A stretch of 64,000 bases of DNA from Hyaloperonospora brassicae (Eukaryota > Oomycota > Peronosporomycetes > Peronosporales > Peronosporaceae): assembly GCA_947650285.1 (NCBI GenBank), contig CANTFL010000478.1, positions 69,501 to 133,500 of the forward strand, in the 5' to 3' direction. The notes under the pieces were generated by a model. That model did not search any database. It saw nothing but the letters and a program-made list of their open reading frames with translations, and was not told the origin of the DNA. A program made the position numbers and the translations under genes. Of this stretch, positions 45,854-56,798 are shown piece after piece. Position 1 is the stretch's first letter. Each line of letters starts with the position of its first letter.

Positions 45854-46131
45854 CTACGCTTTTTTACAATAAAAGAAATTTAAACATTTTTGCAGCTTGA
45901 TCCTCGTTTTAGGGAGAAATGCACGGCAATATTTGGTCTGGTGGTCAGCAAAATTGACTAGGTATCTTTTGCTTCTGCTCTCTCGCAAAGTAGTCAGACC
46001 TTTTAGATTGCTACAAATCACCCTTGACGATCTCTTCGCTGACAGAGAGGCTATCGGCTCCGCTAGGCTTGCGATAAAGGCTTGTGGAGAGAAAGGCAAA
46101 TGTGAGAATGCATACGGAAGGTAGCAAGACA
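45854..46131 (-). pseudogene. Ty1/copia integrase remnant
   Basis: An open minus-strand frame reads VICSNLKGLTTLRESRSKRY followed by LVNFADHQTKYCRAFLPKTR, matching the start of the copia integrase core (ICSDLKGP..., RY..NFVDH.S.YC.VFL.KTK), including the first catalytic Asp in NFADH. It ends at a TAG after 35 more codons. A family A solo LTR has inserted immediately upstream of it. Confidence 0.6.
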
Positions 46132-46136
46132 TACAG

Positions 46137-46527
46137 TGTAACGGGGCACACCCTTGCGTGAACTTAATGCAAGGGTTTCGGTGCCCCGACAGACGTACAC
46201 AAGGCAAGCGAGGAAGCTAAGGTAGGGTGAAAGTAGAACTGTTATATTATTAAATTAAGTCTTTCAACTACCGTCTCTCGGTTTGACTTAACTTAATTAT
46301 GCTAGTATAACTGAGTGTATGGTTACGTCTCGTCGCCACTCATTGCGCGCGTCTTGCGGCGATTGGTGGGTTGATATCGGTAAGATATCAACCAATGAGC
46401 AGAGTCTTTGGTCGACCCATCCATATCACCACTATTGGTGATATTGTTTAAAGAATATCCATCTTCATATTCTTTATTGTCACTTCCCTAAAAGTGACAA
46501 TTCCATGTAACGGGCTGCCCCGTTACA
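46137..46527 (-). mobile_element. solo LTR, gypsy family A
   Basis: 391 bp from TGTAACGGGG to CCCCGTTACA, flanked by a perfect 5-bp duplication TACAG (46132-46136 and 46528-46532). Its length equals that of the LTRs at 34049 and 41893. This is what remains after recombination between the two LTRs of an inserted element. Confidence 0.93.
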
Positions 46528-46532
46528 TACAG

Positions 46533-48575
46533 TGCCGAAATCAACGGATTCATGTATCTGCTAACTGTCATGTTTACAACTATCACTACCTTACTGCCCA
46601 TCCATCATAAGTCGGGCCCCTCATACATCATGTCGTCATGCGTCATGGCACCTGCACAGGATACGTCGGAGCGCTCGTGCCAGTGTCTATATGCAGTTAT
46701 AAGGATCGTGTATGCTTCCCTTGTGCACACACTAAGCACTTTGTATGTGCATTAATCTGTCAACAATTTCTGAGTGGAGGGCATTTGCGAACAGCTTAAT
46801 TAAATCTAAGTTTAAATGACAAAAACTCCTGTGGTTGTACACCAATGTAACGAACTGCGTATTTTGTGCGGTCTTAACGATATGTACCGCACTCATCGCA
46901 GCGTATTCGAGGTCACAAATATCTGTGACGTACATATTTTGATCTACAATCATCACGTGACACTCCATCACTGCCTAAATATCGATCTGTTGTACAGGAA
47001 AGCATGTCCGTCATTATAACATTGGCCTACGTCGATTGGGAATATGCGCGTTGGGACAATGCAGGTTCAACTAGCAGACGACAATGATACCACGGGGGGT
47101 TGGGGCACCAATGTTGGAGCTGTGTAAGCTTCTAGATACGGAGTTCTAGAAACTAGTATATATACATGTTTGCAGTACTACAACAGTAGGTGGGACCGAC
47201 AGAGAAAGCAAAACAATAATCCACTTTCGATTTTGTGCCGCAGAAGACAAGCGGGTAACCAAGTGCTAAACAGTTAAACGTAAAAGAAATCGGCACGCTA
47301 GCTGTGTCATTAAGTCGTTATGTGCGAAGAGGTGGTTATTGAAACCGTTGCAAGTTTTTATTGTGGGTAGAATGGTACTCTGGGAACAGTGCTAATCAGA
47401 TAAATAGTAGATTTTACTTTACCTCCAAGCACCGAGGTGCGCAATCCTGGTCAAAGTATTAAATAGGCCTCAGCACCTGATCAGACTCATCAGATTATCT
47501 TACCTACGCCTTGTTTGTAATCGTGGTACATCTTTTTCTCTCTTTGGGTCGTGCTTCTTATTATCTGTTTGTTCGTATCCAGTCGTTACTGATTTTTCGG
47601 TCATATGCCATTCGTATCATCTACATCGTAGTTACAGTCGACCTAAATGCATTTATACATACATAAATAAAGTTCCCCTCGACCGATGCACCAGATCCTT
47701 CGTCTAGGTTCAACAGGATCAACAAGTTTCTTACTCCTTCGCCTTTTTGTGTACGACCCACTAGCCGTCGTCTTTGCCTCTTTCTTTCTCAGAACAAGAT
47801 CAGTTTTCTCACCATCTTCAAGTCATGCACTTTGGTCATCCAATGATGCAACGTTTTCATGACCGCACATTCCATGGTGAATAAAGGCTGAACTATCTCT
47901 GTTTGCTCGAGTTGTCGTATAGTCGTCACCGTACCTGGGTAATCCTTACTATAGGATCGTGCCTACGCGTCTATCCCCTTGCTCTTCATTTAAAGATAGC
48001 AATGTCATCGAGACAAGAGCTGTTGACACTTTTTGTTGAGCTCTTGTTAACAGTCAGTGGAGCAGATAGGACACCGCGGCGAACTTAGTCGCATCTGGGA
48101 AGATGGATCGCGGGCAGGGAATATGGGAAAGGTGTGAGAAGGACTTCATTTATATTAATATAGATATAAGGTAAGCAGTAGATACAGGACCTAGCCAGTG
48201 TTGGTACTAGCTAGGTCAGTCGGCATTTGGATAGGCAAGTAAAGGAACCGAAGAACTGATAGAATACATCTAGGATCCGGTGGAGAGTATTTCTTACAAA
48301 CCTAACGCTTTCTGCCTGCCACGTCGTCTTAGACTGCTCACCATATTCATTGTAATCCCATCTGTGCTGGTACTCTCGTGTATGTAAATTCTGCAACTCC
48401 ACAAAAGTACGAGAAAGATGAAACAAAGAGACGCAACCATCAAGCTATGGCGCGACGGCAGCATGTCCGTCTGACTTGCTTTGCTTTGCTTCATGTAATT
48501 TGTGCCCGAATAACAAAAATAAAATAATCAATTGCCAGCCGTTAGACATCGGGAAGCAGTTGCATTACCATGACA
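46533..48575. other. intergenic DNA between two solo LTRs, no gene supported
   Basis: Short ORFs only. A minus-strand frame at 48494-48294 has one hydrophobic segment (MVASLCFIFLVLLWSC) but no supporting structure. Confidence 0.4.
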
Positions 48576-48580
48576 TCATG

Positions 48581-48993
48581 TGTAACGGGGCAGCCCGTTA
48601 CATGGAAAATGTCATTTGAGAGATAATGACAACAAAGAATATTATGTTGAATATTCTTTTAACAATATCACCAATATTGGCGATATTTAGGGTCGACCAA
48701 AGAGTCTGCTCATTGGTTGATATCTTACCGATATCAACCCACCAATCGCCGCAAGACGCGCGCAATGAGTGGTGAGTAGACGTCGTCATACACTCAGTTA
48801 GATTAGTATAATTAAGTTAGGTCAAACAGAGAGACAGTAGTTAAAAGACTCAATCATATTAATATATCAGCTCCACTTTTCCCTAAGACAGTGTTCCCTC
48901 TGTCTTACCTACCGCTTCCTCGGTTGCCTCGTGTACGCTTGTCGGTGCACGATGCTCTTGCGTTAAGTTCACGAAAGGGTGTGCCCCGTTACA
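48581..48993 (+). mobile_element. solo LTR, gypsy family A, opposite orientation
   Basis: 413 bp from TGTAACGGGG to CCCCGTTACA, flanked by a perfect 5-bp duplication TCATG (48576-48580 and 48994-48998). The internal order of motifs is reversed relative to the solo LTR at 46137, so this copy points the other way. Confidence 0.92.
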
Positions 48994-48998
48994 TCATG

Positions 48999-49995
48999 AC
49001 TAACGCTTGACGAGTAAAGGTTTAGCTAATATGAGGCTGAGATATCTCGGGACGTCTCGTTGCATTGTTTGGTTTCTCTCCACGATTCCATCATCGATTT
49101 CTTGCAACAAAATCACGACCCGCATACGCAAAGCTAACAAAAGAGATCGAGAGAGCGTTCATCATTCTGTACATCCCTTCAATCAGCCACTGACGCCGTC
49201 AACATGCTTCCATGCTGCTGCCTGCTTCTCGTCTTCGCCATCGCGCACGGCATTTTACCTCACGTGCTCTCTGAGTTTGCGTAGGTTCAGAGTATCAACA
49301 TCTGAATGCGACTGCAGCCAACGCAGACGTTATGCCAAAGCTTTGCAATATTAGCGAGCGCAAGCACCGGCGAGGTAACAGCGATAGCAAGATGAGAGGC
49401 TTTGATACGGCCAGCGTAATCGTGTGTTCTCACCCGATCTTCTATTGTAAGCAAGCTTTGGCGGTTTCACGCAAAGCTCGCTTACAATGAACTGCCCGGT
49501 ATGACGAAGCACACGGGGCCTCATGAGTTTACAAAATGACTCTTTGTGTTTAATGTCCTCTATGAGAGAGTCAGTAGGAATGATGTAAATTTTTGACCCA
49601 TCTCATGGAATCGAGGACAAAGTAAGACCTGGTCAAGTTTTCTACCGGCTTCGGACCCGGAAAAAGTTGGTGGCGGTCGAAATCTACGTTTTCATTGCAC
49701 TCTTCACAAGAAGACGTTGCGAATTTGCTAAAACGACGCAAAATGCCGATTTTGTCGACATGACAGTCGCGGGCGTTCGTCCCATTTAGTTGCGGCTGAT
49801 GTTGCGTTACCGAACAGGTCAGCTCTCGGTATATCTTCCTACGGCCTTATATACCGCGCTGCCAATGCCTGCACCTTGCAATTTGCCCGAAGGTAGCGAG
49901 ACACAAAGTTGGCAGAAGACGCGTTTACCAAAATAGAATAGCCCTCATTTCACTACAAGAGTCGGAAGCGTCACTTGAGCTTTTGAACCTGGTGC
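48999..49995. other. degenerate coding-like DNA, not assigned
   Basis: On the minus strand, fragments such as LLQEIDDGIVERNQTMQRDV (near 49110) and CHVDKIGILRRFSKFATSSC followed by EECNENVDF (near 49700) look like remains of a protein with a Cys-rich zinc-binding tail, possibly a transposase. Frames are broken and the family is not identified. Confidence 0.3.
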
Positions 49996-50114
49996 ATCTG
50001 TGAGTTTCATAGGAGAACATCTGTGAGTTATAAACACGATGCATGTGTGAGTTATAGACACAGTACATGTGCGAGTTTCAAACACGGTACATCCGTGAGT
50101 TTTGAATACAGTGT
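49996..50114. repeat. 24-bp tandem repeat, five units
   Basis: Five units of 23-24 bases share ATxTGTGAGTTxxAxACACxxTxC. Because 24 is a multiple of three, the minus-strand frame 50151-49945 stays open across them and encodes four octapeptides of the form TVFxTxxC. Confidence 0.8.
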
Positions 50115-50817
50115 CATTGAGTTCGACTCGGCCCTCTAGACTGGATGCCACCGAACAGGTCAGTTGGTCGGCAAGTACATGCGCGTAGGAGAGTCACTAG
50201 TACAAAGGAAGTGTCGCGTTGTATTTTAATGGTGGCTTACATGGATTGATGTGCGAGCTGATGGAATGCTGACACAATCTTGCCTGTTGAAACTGATAGT
50301 TCACTGGACAAGACGCGTTCATCGGTCCACAATTCAGTTCCAAGTTCTACTACTTCGATAGTATTACCCTGAATCCGCATGGGCTGTGGTCGCGCCCACT
50401 AGCCGTATGCGGTTACAGTTATGACGATGCACGAATAGCAGGTTCCACCGATTGTAAACACACTCGTATTCATCATGCATGTTCATCTAAGTATGGCTTT
50501 GCCTAACCATTCGAAGCAACAAAAGTTGCGACAGAAATGTCGTCTGCTGGTATGAGGCAATAGAGCATTAACAGTGCATGACGACCCGGCTGCACACTCA
50601 CCTGCTCGACAGTCATCGCACGCGTCAGCACCTAACGGTCGACGGGTAGCGTTGACGTCGAATGCCATAAAACAGGGGCACTAGTCGTTACGTTGAAGCA
50701 CACACGTGCAGCAGTCTAGTAAGCATGTCGCATCAATCAAGTCGATTACACTTCACAGACCGACCAACCTCGACTACTCTTTTCCGCTCTCCACATACGT
50801 CCTGTGCGACAGGATGC
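50115..50817. other. intergenic DNA downstream of DHAD
   Basis: No gene is supported; this would include the 3' UTR of the dihydroxy-acid dehydratase gene. Confidence 0.4.
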
Positions 50818-52741
50818 TTATTCGTCCGTAACGCAGCCTTCCGAAGCAGATTTCACGTTCTTAATAAACTTGTACAGCGTTCCATGAGTAGCTTTGAGCG
50901 GAGGAGCGACCCACTCCTTCTTGCGCTGAGCCAGCTCTTCAGACGACATGTCGATGAAATCAATCCGGTTCTTTTCGGCATCAATCGTGATCTTGTCGCC
51001 GTCCTTGACGAGCGCTATAGGACCACCGACTTGAGCCTCAGGTGTAATGTGACCAATGATAAATCCATGCGAGCCACCCGAGAAGCGTCCATCAGTGAGC
51101 ATGGCAACATCCTTGCCCAAGCCAGCTCCCATGATTGCCGATGTCGGCGCAACTATTATGCAAAAACAGAACAAATCATGTCAGAACAATTCAACTTCTT
51201 CAGCATTGACACTGAGGAAGGGCAAACGTACGCATCTCAGGCATGCCAGGACCGCCCTTCGGGCCTTCGTAACGAATGATCACGACGCTGCCTTTTGTGA
51301 TCTCATTGTTTTCGAGACCAATCATCATGTCCTCTTCACAATCGTACACCTTTGCCGTGCCTGTGAACACAAGGCCTTCCTTGCCGGTAATTTTTGCCAC
51401 TGATCCTTCAGGAGCCAGATCGCCACGCAGAATCCGCAAGTGGCCACTAGACTTCAGCGGACGGTCGACAGGGTGAATGATCTTGTGGTTGTCCGAAAGG
51501 TCCGCGACCTCAGCGAGGTTTTCGCCCAACGTCTTCCCCGTCACGGTCAAACAATCACCATCGATCAACCCCTGCTTCAGCAGGTACTTCAGTATAGCAG
51601 GCGTACCACCAACACGGTGAATGTCCTCCATGACATACTTGCCGCTCGGTTTCAGATCCGCCAAAAATGGTACGCGTTCGCTAATGCGTTCAAAATCGTC
51701 AATCGTCAACGGAATTTTCGCCGCTCGAGCAATTGCAATCAAATGCAGCACCGCATTTGTCGAGCCGCCTAACGCCATGGTCACGGTGATTGCGTTTTCA
51801 AAGGCCGTGCGGCTCAGAATGTCCAGCGGTTTGATGTCCTTCTCCAATAGCACTTTCATAGCGTGACCAGCACGGAGACACTCGTTCTTCTTTTCGATCG
51901 AATCAGCCGGGAAGCTCGAAGAGAACGGCAGACTCAGCCCCAAGGTCTCGATTGCTGTCGCCATGGTGTTCGCCGTGTACATGCCACCGCAGGCCCCTGC
52001 ACCTGGACAAGCGTGTCGAATGATGTCGTGACGTTCATCTTCCGTGATCCGTCCAGCCAGGTACTCGCCATAGGCTTGGAAGGCCGACACCACGTCAAGA
52101 GACTCGCCTTTCGAGCTGCAGCCAGCACGGATCGTCCCTCCGTAGACCATGAGCGACGGCCGGTTGACGCGTGCCATGGCAATCACACAGCCTGGCATGT
52201 TCTTGTCGCACCCGGGGATACAAATGTTGCCGTCGTACCACTGGCCGCCCATGACGGTTTCAATCGAGTCGGCAATGATCTCGCGCGACTGGAGGCTGTA
52301 GCTCATGCCGTCCGTGCCCATACTAATGCCGTCGCTCACGCCAATGGTGTTGAAGCACAGCCCGACGAGATCCGCCGCCGTCACGCCCTTCTTCACGTCC
52401 TGCGCGAGGCCCAACAAGTGCATGTTGCAGGGATTCCCTTCCCACCACATGGACGCGATGCCGACCTGGGGCCGGTCCATGTCCGCCTCTGTCATGCCCG
52501 TGGCGTAGAGCATGGCCTGAGACGCGCCGCGGGCTTTGGATTGCGTAATCGTTGCACTGTAGCGGTTCAGCGGCGGGCGGCGGGCGGCCGTAGCTGCGGC
52601 GCGCGGGACATCGTCAGCGGGTCGACCGGTTCCGGTGCCACTGGTACCGGCCGTCGTCCCGGAAGCCGCGCGACGGTAGAGGGGCGTCGGGTGTCGACGT
52701 GCGGCAATACAGCGCCGCGCGCGAGCGGCTCGGGGCAGCAT
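50818..52741 (-). CDS. ILV3: dihydroxy-acid dehydratase, organelle-targeted
   Basis: Two exons, 52741-51232 and 51152-50818, with a 79-base intron, give 614 aa. The enzyme dehydrates 2,3-dihydroxy-isovalerate and 2,3-dihydroxy-3-methylvalerate in valine and isoleucine synthesis, using an Fe-S cluster. Cluster-binding cysteines lie in [20 protein letters not shown] and [16 protein letters not shown]. Other family blocks are [42 protein letters not shown] and, after the splice, [13 protein letters not shown]. The frame is open 149 codons upstream of the chosen Met. I took [20 protein letters not shown] because it starts an Arg-rich, almost acid-free leader of about 60 residues, as expected for a mitochondrial signal, before [14 protein letters not shown] where bacterial IlvD proteins begin. 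Confidence 0.95.
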
Positions 52742-53274
52742 AGGGACGCACGGGATGGAGTGACGAGTGGCTGGACGAGGCGGCGAGCGGTGCCGTCGGT
52801 GGGCCAAGTGGGTCGCGGCAGTGGGTGGTCGGGATGGCGGGAGACGCGCTGATTGGCGGAAAAGAAGACTCCCGCGCTTTTTGTACCCGCAGGTGGTTGA
52901 TCCGCGTGTTTTTTTTGACACGCGGGGGACTTTTTGACACGTTGGAATTTGGACGGTCGGACGCGAGCAGTTCGGTAACAAGTGCTTTTTACGCGAGATA
53001 AAGGCAATGCGGGTGAGGTCGATTGCGCAAACACGCAAGGTATAAAAAGTGGAGGAAAGAGTGCACGCATGTTTCATATACGCTCGAGTGTGTGTGTGCA
53101 TACTATAGAGTCCCGAAGGACGGAATGAGCGGCGAGTGTTTTGTACACACGACAACGTCGGCGGTCGCATTTGATTCTTTGACATCAATTAGAGACACGT
53201 TGACAGCGCTGGTGGTCCATATTGCTTCATGGTAATGGACAACAAGACCTGTTGCGTGCAGCCGTACCGCTCGA
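52742..53274. other. upstream region of DHAD
   Basis: It lies between the DHAD start and the stop of the cyclophilin gene, both on the minus strand. It must hold the DHAD promoter and the cyclophilin 3' UTR. The open frame upstream of DHAD continues into it but looks non-coding in composition. Confidence 0.4.
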
Positions 53275-54748
53275 CTACAGTTCGCCACAGTCGACGACCT
53301 CAACTTGATTTGCTGACAGTGGGCGGCCCGTGGTCCGGTCCACCTCCACATTTTGCATCGCGTCGACGACGTTCAGCCCCTCAACGACTTCGCCAAAAAC
53401 CACATGTTTGCCATTCAGATTCGTCAGACCTGCTTTAGTGGTGATGAAGAACTGGACAAGCGGTTGAACAAAGCAGAGAGGAACGAGAGTGTGAGTGAGT
53501 AGTGTTATCACAACTTGTTAGCTCAGCGAGAGGGACTGTAGTTCTCAGTTGATTACATACCTGCGAACCGTTTGTGTTCTTGCCTGCGTTGGCCATTGAC
53601 AGCAGCCCGACGTCGTCATGTGGTAGGAAGCGCTCATCCTTGAAGTTTCCCCAGAGATCCCCGTGCGCAGTTCCGCGGTAAATGCTTTGGCCGCCAGTGC
53701 CATCCCCTGTGGTGAAGTCTGGATACAGCCGCAGCGCAAAAGCTCAGCACTAGATTCTTGCATGAAAGAGACGCATGCTGAATAGCAGCACCTACCGCCG
53801 CCTTGGACCACAAAGTTCTTGATGATGCGGTGAAACTTGCAGCCTCGAAACGTAAGGATCCCGCCCTGCATCGTAGGTGCCAAGTCAGGTGTACGCAAAC
53901 GATGTTTCGACAACATGCGTGTTTCGTACCTTTTCGCCCGTGCATAGGCAGCGAAAGTTCTCCGAAGCAAGCGGAACTTGGTTCTGCAGTAGACGCATGA
54001 CGATCCTGCCCGCGGGAATGCCAGCTATCGAGATGTCCATGTAGACGCTGGGATCAGTCTCTTTCGTGACAAACTTCTTCTTGCGTTCTTGCAGACTCAA
54101 GCCAGCGTCCGCGACATAACGCTGAGCCAGCTTCTGAAACAGCTCGTCTTCCCGACCGCGGTACAGTTCCAGCGTCCGGTCGATGCTGTTCAACTTTTCA
54201 GGGTTGTACTTGGTGTAAAACTCTACCAGCCGATGTCGGATCGCATCATGAGACTCTTGAGGCAGTCCTGAACCTTCGACCTCTTCGCCTTTCGAGCTGT
54301 CACTGGGTACACCCCGATCCCCTCCGTCCGTTATCGTCGGACTAGAGTCCAGCCCATAGCCTCTCTGCAGCAATTTCGCTGCCAGACTCGATTCCACACG
54401 GTCTGTCTCTGCCTGCACGAACCGTTTCGCTTCACCAATTGTAGCAGCTTCCTCGAGCAACGACTGGCGCTGTTGGCGCCACGACTGCTGCGAACGTATC
54501 CGAAATGCCGTGTGCGACTCAGTGTCCGAGCGAATGGACCCAATAGAGCTGTTCAAGCGGTTTGAACCGTCGCACGAGCTGAGCTCTTTCTTCGCCTTAC
54601 TCTCTTGTGCCGCTCGCTCGAGTTCGTCCAGAACGGGCGCACGCCGAAGCGCTTTTCCGGCCTCCCACGCGTCGCGAGACTTTTTCTGAAACGCTGTGGC
54701 CATTGCCCCACTTTCAGGATCCGTTGTGACGGTCGTTGTATCGCCCAT
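53275..54748 (-). CDS. cyclophilin-type peptidyl-prolyl isomerase with N-terminal extension
   Basis: Four exons (54748-53930, 53865-53796, 53706-53561, 53451-53275) give 403 aa with all phases matching. Residues 1 to about 235 form a charged, largely helical extension ([20 protein letters not shown] near 190-210). The rest is a cyclophilin domain that catalyses cis-trans isomerisation of prolyl bonds. Active-site residues are visible: Arg, Phe and Gln in [28 protein letters not shown], and His in [11 protein letters not shown]. The Trp that usually contacts cyclosporin (EWLDGKHVV in human CypA) is replaced ([10 protein letters not shown]), so low drug sensitivity is likely. There is no signal peptide, so it is probably cytosolic or nuclear. 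It is divergent from RPL13A, 471 bases away. Confidence 0.92.
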
Positions 54749-55219
54749 TGTCCAGCGGTCCCACTAGTACGAAGCCAAACACGCGAATCGATCATACAGA
54801 GCAGAGCGGGTGTAGGCAACGAATTGGTCAGCAAAGATCACATATACGCACTGAATGCTACGTACGGGAAAGAGCTGTAGCGGATGTCGCAGTAGCTCTT
54901 CCGCATCTTTCATTGGTTTGTACGGCGCCCGACGTTTTCGTAAGCCATCCGACGCGGGGCTCAATCCGTGCGTATACACGCTTCAGTTTCAAGCACTGTA
55001 TACATTTGTCCGACCGTGGCCATCGTACCAAAAAACACAGCTGTGCTTCGCTGTCCTTTGTTACAAGTCACTCACTCCACGCCCGTGATTGGTCCGAATC
55101 AGCGGGTGGTGCAGAGCTCGTCACGCCAAGAGCTCTTCCGAACAACGAACTGCTGCGGCAGCACTGGCACTTCATTCCTCTTTCTGCGTCACGTCGTCTT
55201 GTCGAGTCGCGCGTGCACT
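54749..55219. promoter_or_regulatory. divergent promoter region, cyclophilin and RPL13A
   Basis: A 471-base interval between two start codons on opposite strands. TTCATTCCTC at 55171-55180, about 45 bases before the RPL13A ATG, fits the oomycete initiator consensus (TCA followed by pyrimidine-rich TTYY). No clear TATA box is seen. The cyclophilin-side initiator could not be placed with confidence. Confidence 0.45.
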
Positions 55220-56537
55220 ATGGTGTTTGAGAAACCCGTCGTCGTCGACTGCCGTGGCCACCTGGTCGGCCGCCTCGCGTCGCTCATTGCCAAAGAACTG
55301 CTGCAGGGGCAGCACGTGGTGGCTGTGCGCTGCGAGCAGCTCGAGATCTCTGGATCGCGTACGTCTGCCTGACCCCAAAACTCTGTAGCTGTCGACTGTG
55401 TCTTTTGTCGTTCGTCTGCATCTCAGTCGTAGTTGGTCCACCTGCACTGCCTCGGGAACGAGTAGCCGCTTTTCTGTGGAGAGAGTAGCGGGTCTCACTT
55501 TGTCGAGATCACTTGAGTGTGCGAAGGAGTGCTGTCCATTGAGTGTGTCGTTGATCTTCATGATCAGTCGCACGATTGTCGCCAGTAGTCGATTGGTTCG
55601 GATGGACTCTATGAGCTCGCAACTCGATCAGTTTCTGACTTGCTCACTGGCTTCGCGCTTGAGGTCCCACGCAGTCCCAAAGCTGTAAAGCAGCCAGCGA
55701 AAAGAGCTGACCTCTGCGCCGCGTGTCTTGAGGCGCAAGTGGATGAAAAGTAAAGAGCTGATGGAGTGCGAGGGAGAGTCACTCGAGACGAGACGTGACT
55801 GGTGGCCACCTCCTGAAACATGCAAAAGTCGCTGCGTGCAGACACCCTGTCGAGCTACACGACGTTGCGAAACGTTTTGTAGGGAGACAGTGGTGATCAT
55901 GCCGTCTGCCTGGAAGTGTGGGTGGAACTGGAGAATGGATTGCTCATGTGATCTGCTCTTGCTTCCGCTATACTATACAGACGTGCGCAACAAAGTCAAG
56001 TTCTTGCAGTTCTTGAACAAGCGAACGGCCACGAACCCAAAGAAGGGTCCGATCCACTACCGGGCACCGTCTCGTATGCTCTGGCGTACGATCCGAGGCA
56101 TGCTGCCTCACAAGACGGCCCGTGGTGCTGCCGCTCTGCAGCGCCTGAAGGTAAGCAGGGTATAGGAAATGGGTACCGAATTGGTTGGTTGTGGGTGACT
56201 AACGTGAAAGGCAATGAATGAATGGGCTATGTAGGTCTTTGACGGGATCCCGTCTCCGTATGACAAGCAGAAGCGTATGGTCATTCCGGCTGCTCTGCGT
56301 GTGCTGCGCCTGAAGGCGAGCCGCCGTTTCACTGTCCTGGGCAACCTCGCGTCGGAAGTCGGCTGGCGCCACGCGGAGCTGGTCAAGCGCCTCGAAGCCA
56401 AGCGTGTGGTCAAGTCGGATGCCTTCTACAAGAAGAAAGTTGCGCAGCAGAAACGTCTGGCCGAGGCGGAGGCCAAGGTGCTCACTGACAACTCGGAGCT
56501 CAAGCCTACGCTTGCCATGTACGGACACGCTCTTTGA
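55220..56537 (+). CDS. RPL13A: 60S ribosomal protein L13a (uL13)
   Basis: Three exons, 55220-55358, 55981-56150 and 56235-56537, give 203 aa, the same length as the human protein. It is a structural protein of the large ribosomal subunit. Family blocks: [19 protein letters not shown], the split [52 protein letters not shown], and [20 protein letters not shown], followed by a Lys/Arg/Glu-rich helical tail. The first intron (622 bases) is far longer than any other intron in the window. Short 5' UTR with an initiator-like motif upstream. Confidence 0.96.
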
Positions 56538-56798
56538 GTCGGGGTGCGTCGGCGCGTACACGATTGCAACCAGAAGTAGCAACTGCGTGACATATTCTCA
56601 TGACAATGGAAACGTTTGAGGAAATTCTACCATTGCACGAACGAAGCAGATATGTTGTCGCTCTGTAGTCATGTTTGTAAAGTGGTCTCTCTATCTACGT
56701 TGATGGATGTGTAGAATCAGTCTACTAGACTCTGGTGAGGGTGCGTCAGATCTCTCCTTTGCTATTGCGAACACCATTGGAAGCCCAATGACTTTGCG

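Noticed and set aside
48211..48494. Possible small secreted protein with a hydrophobic segment on the minus strand
   Set aside because: Joining the two frames would need an intron of about 26 bases or an unsupported frameshift; no effector motif (RxLR, LFLAK) is visible.
55359..55980. Box C/D snoRNA in the L13a intron
   Set aside because: RTGATGA-like and CTGA boxes do not occur as a convincing pair with a terminal stem.
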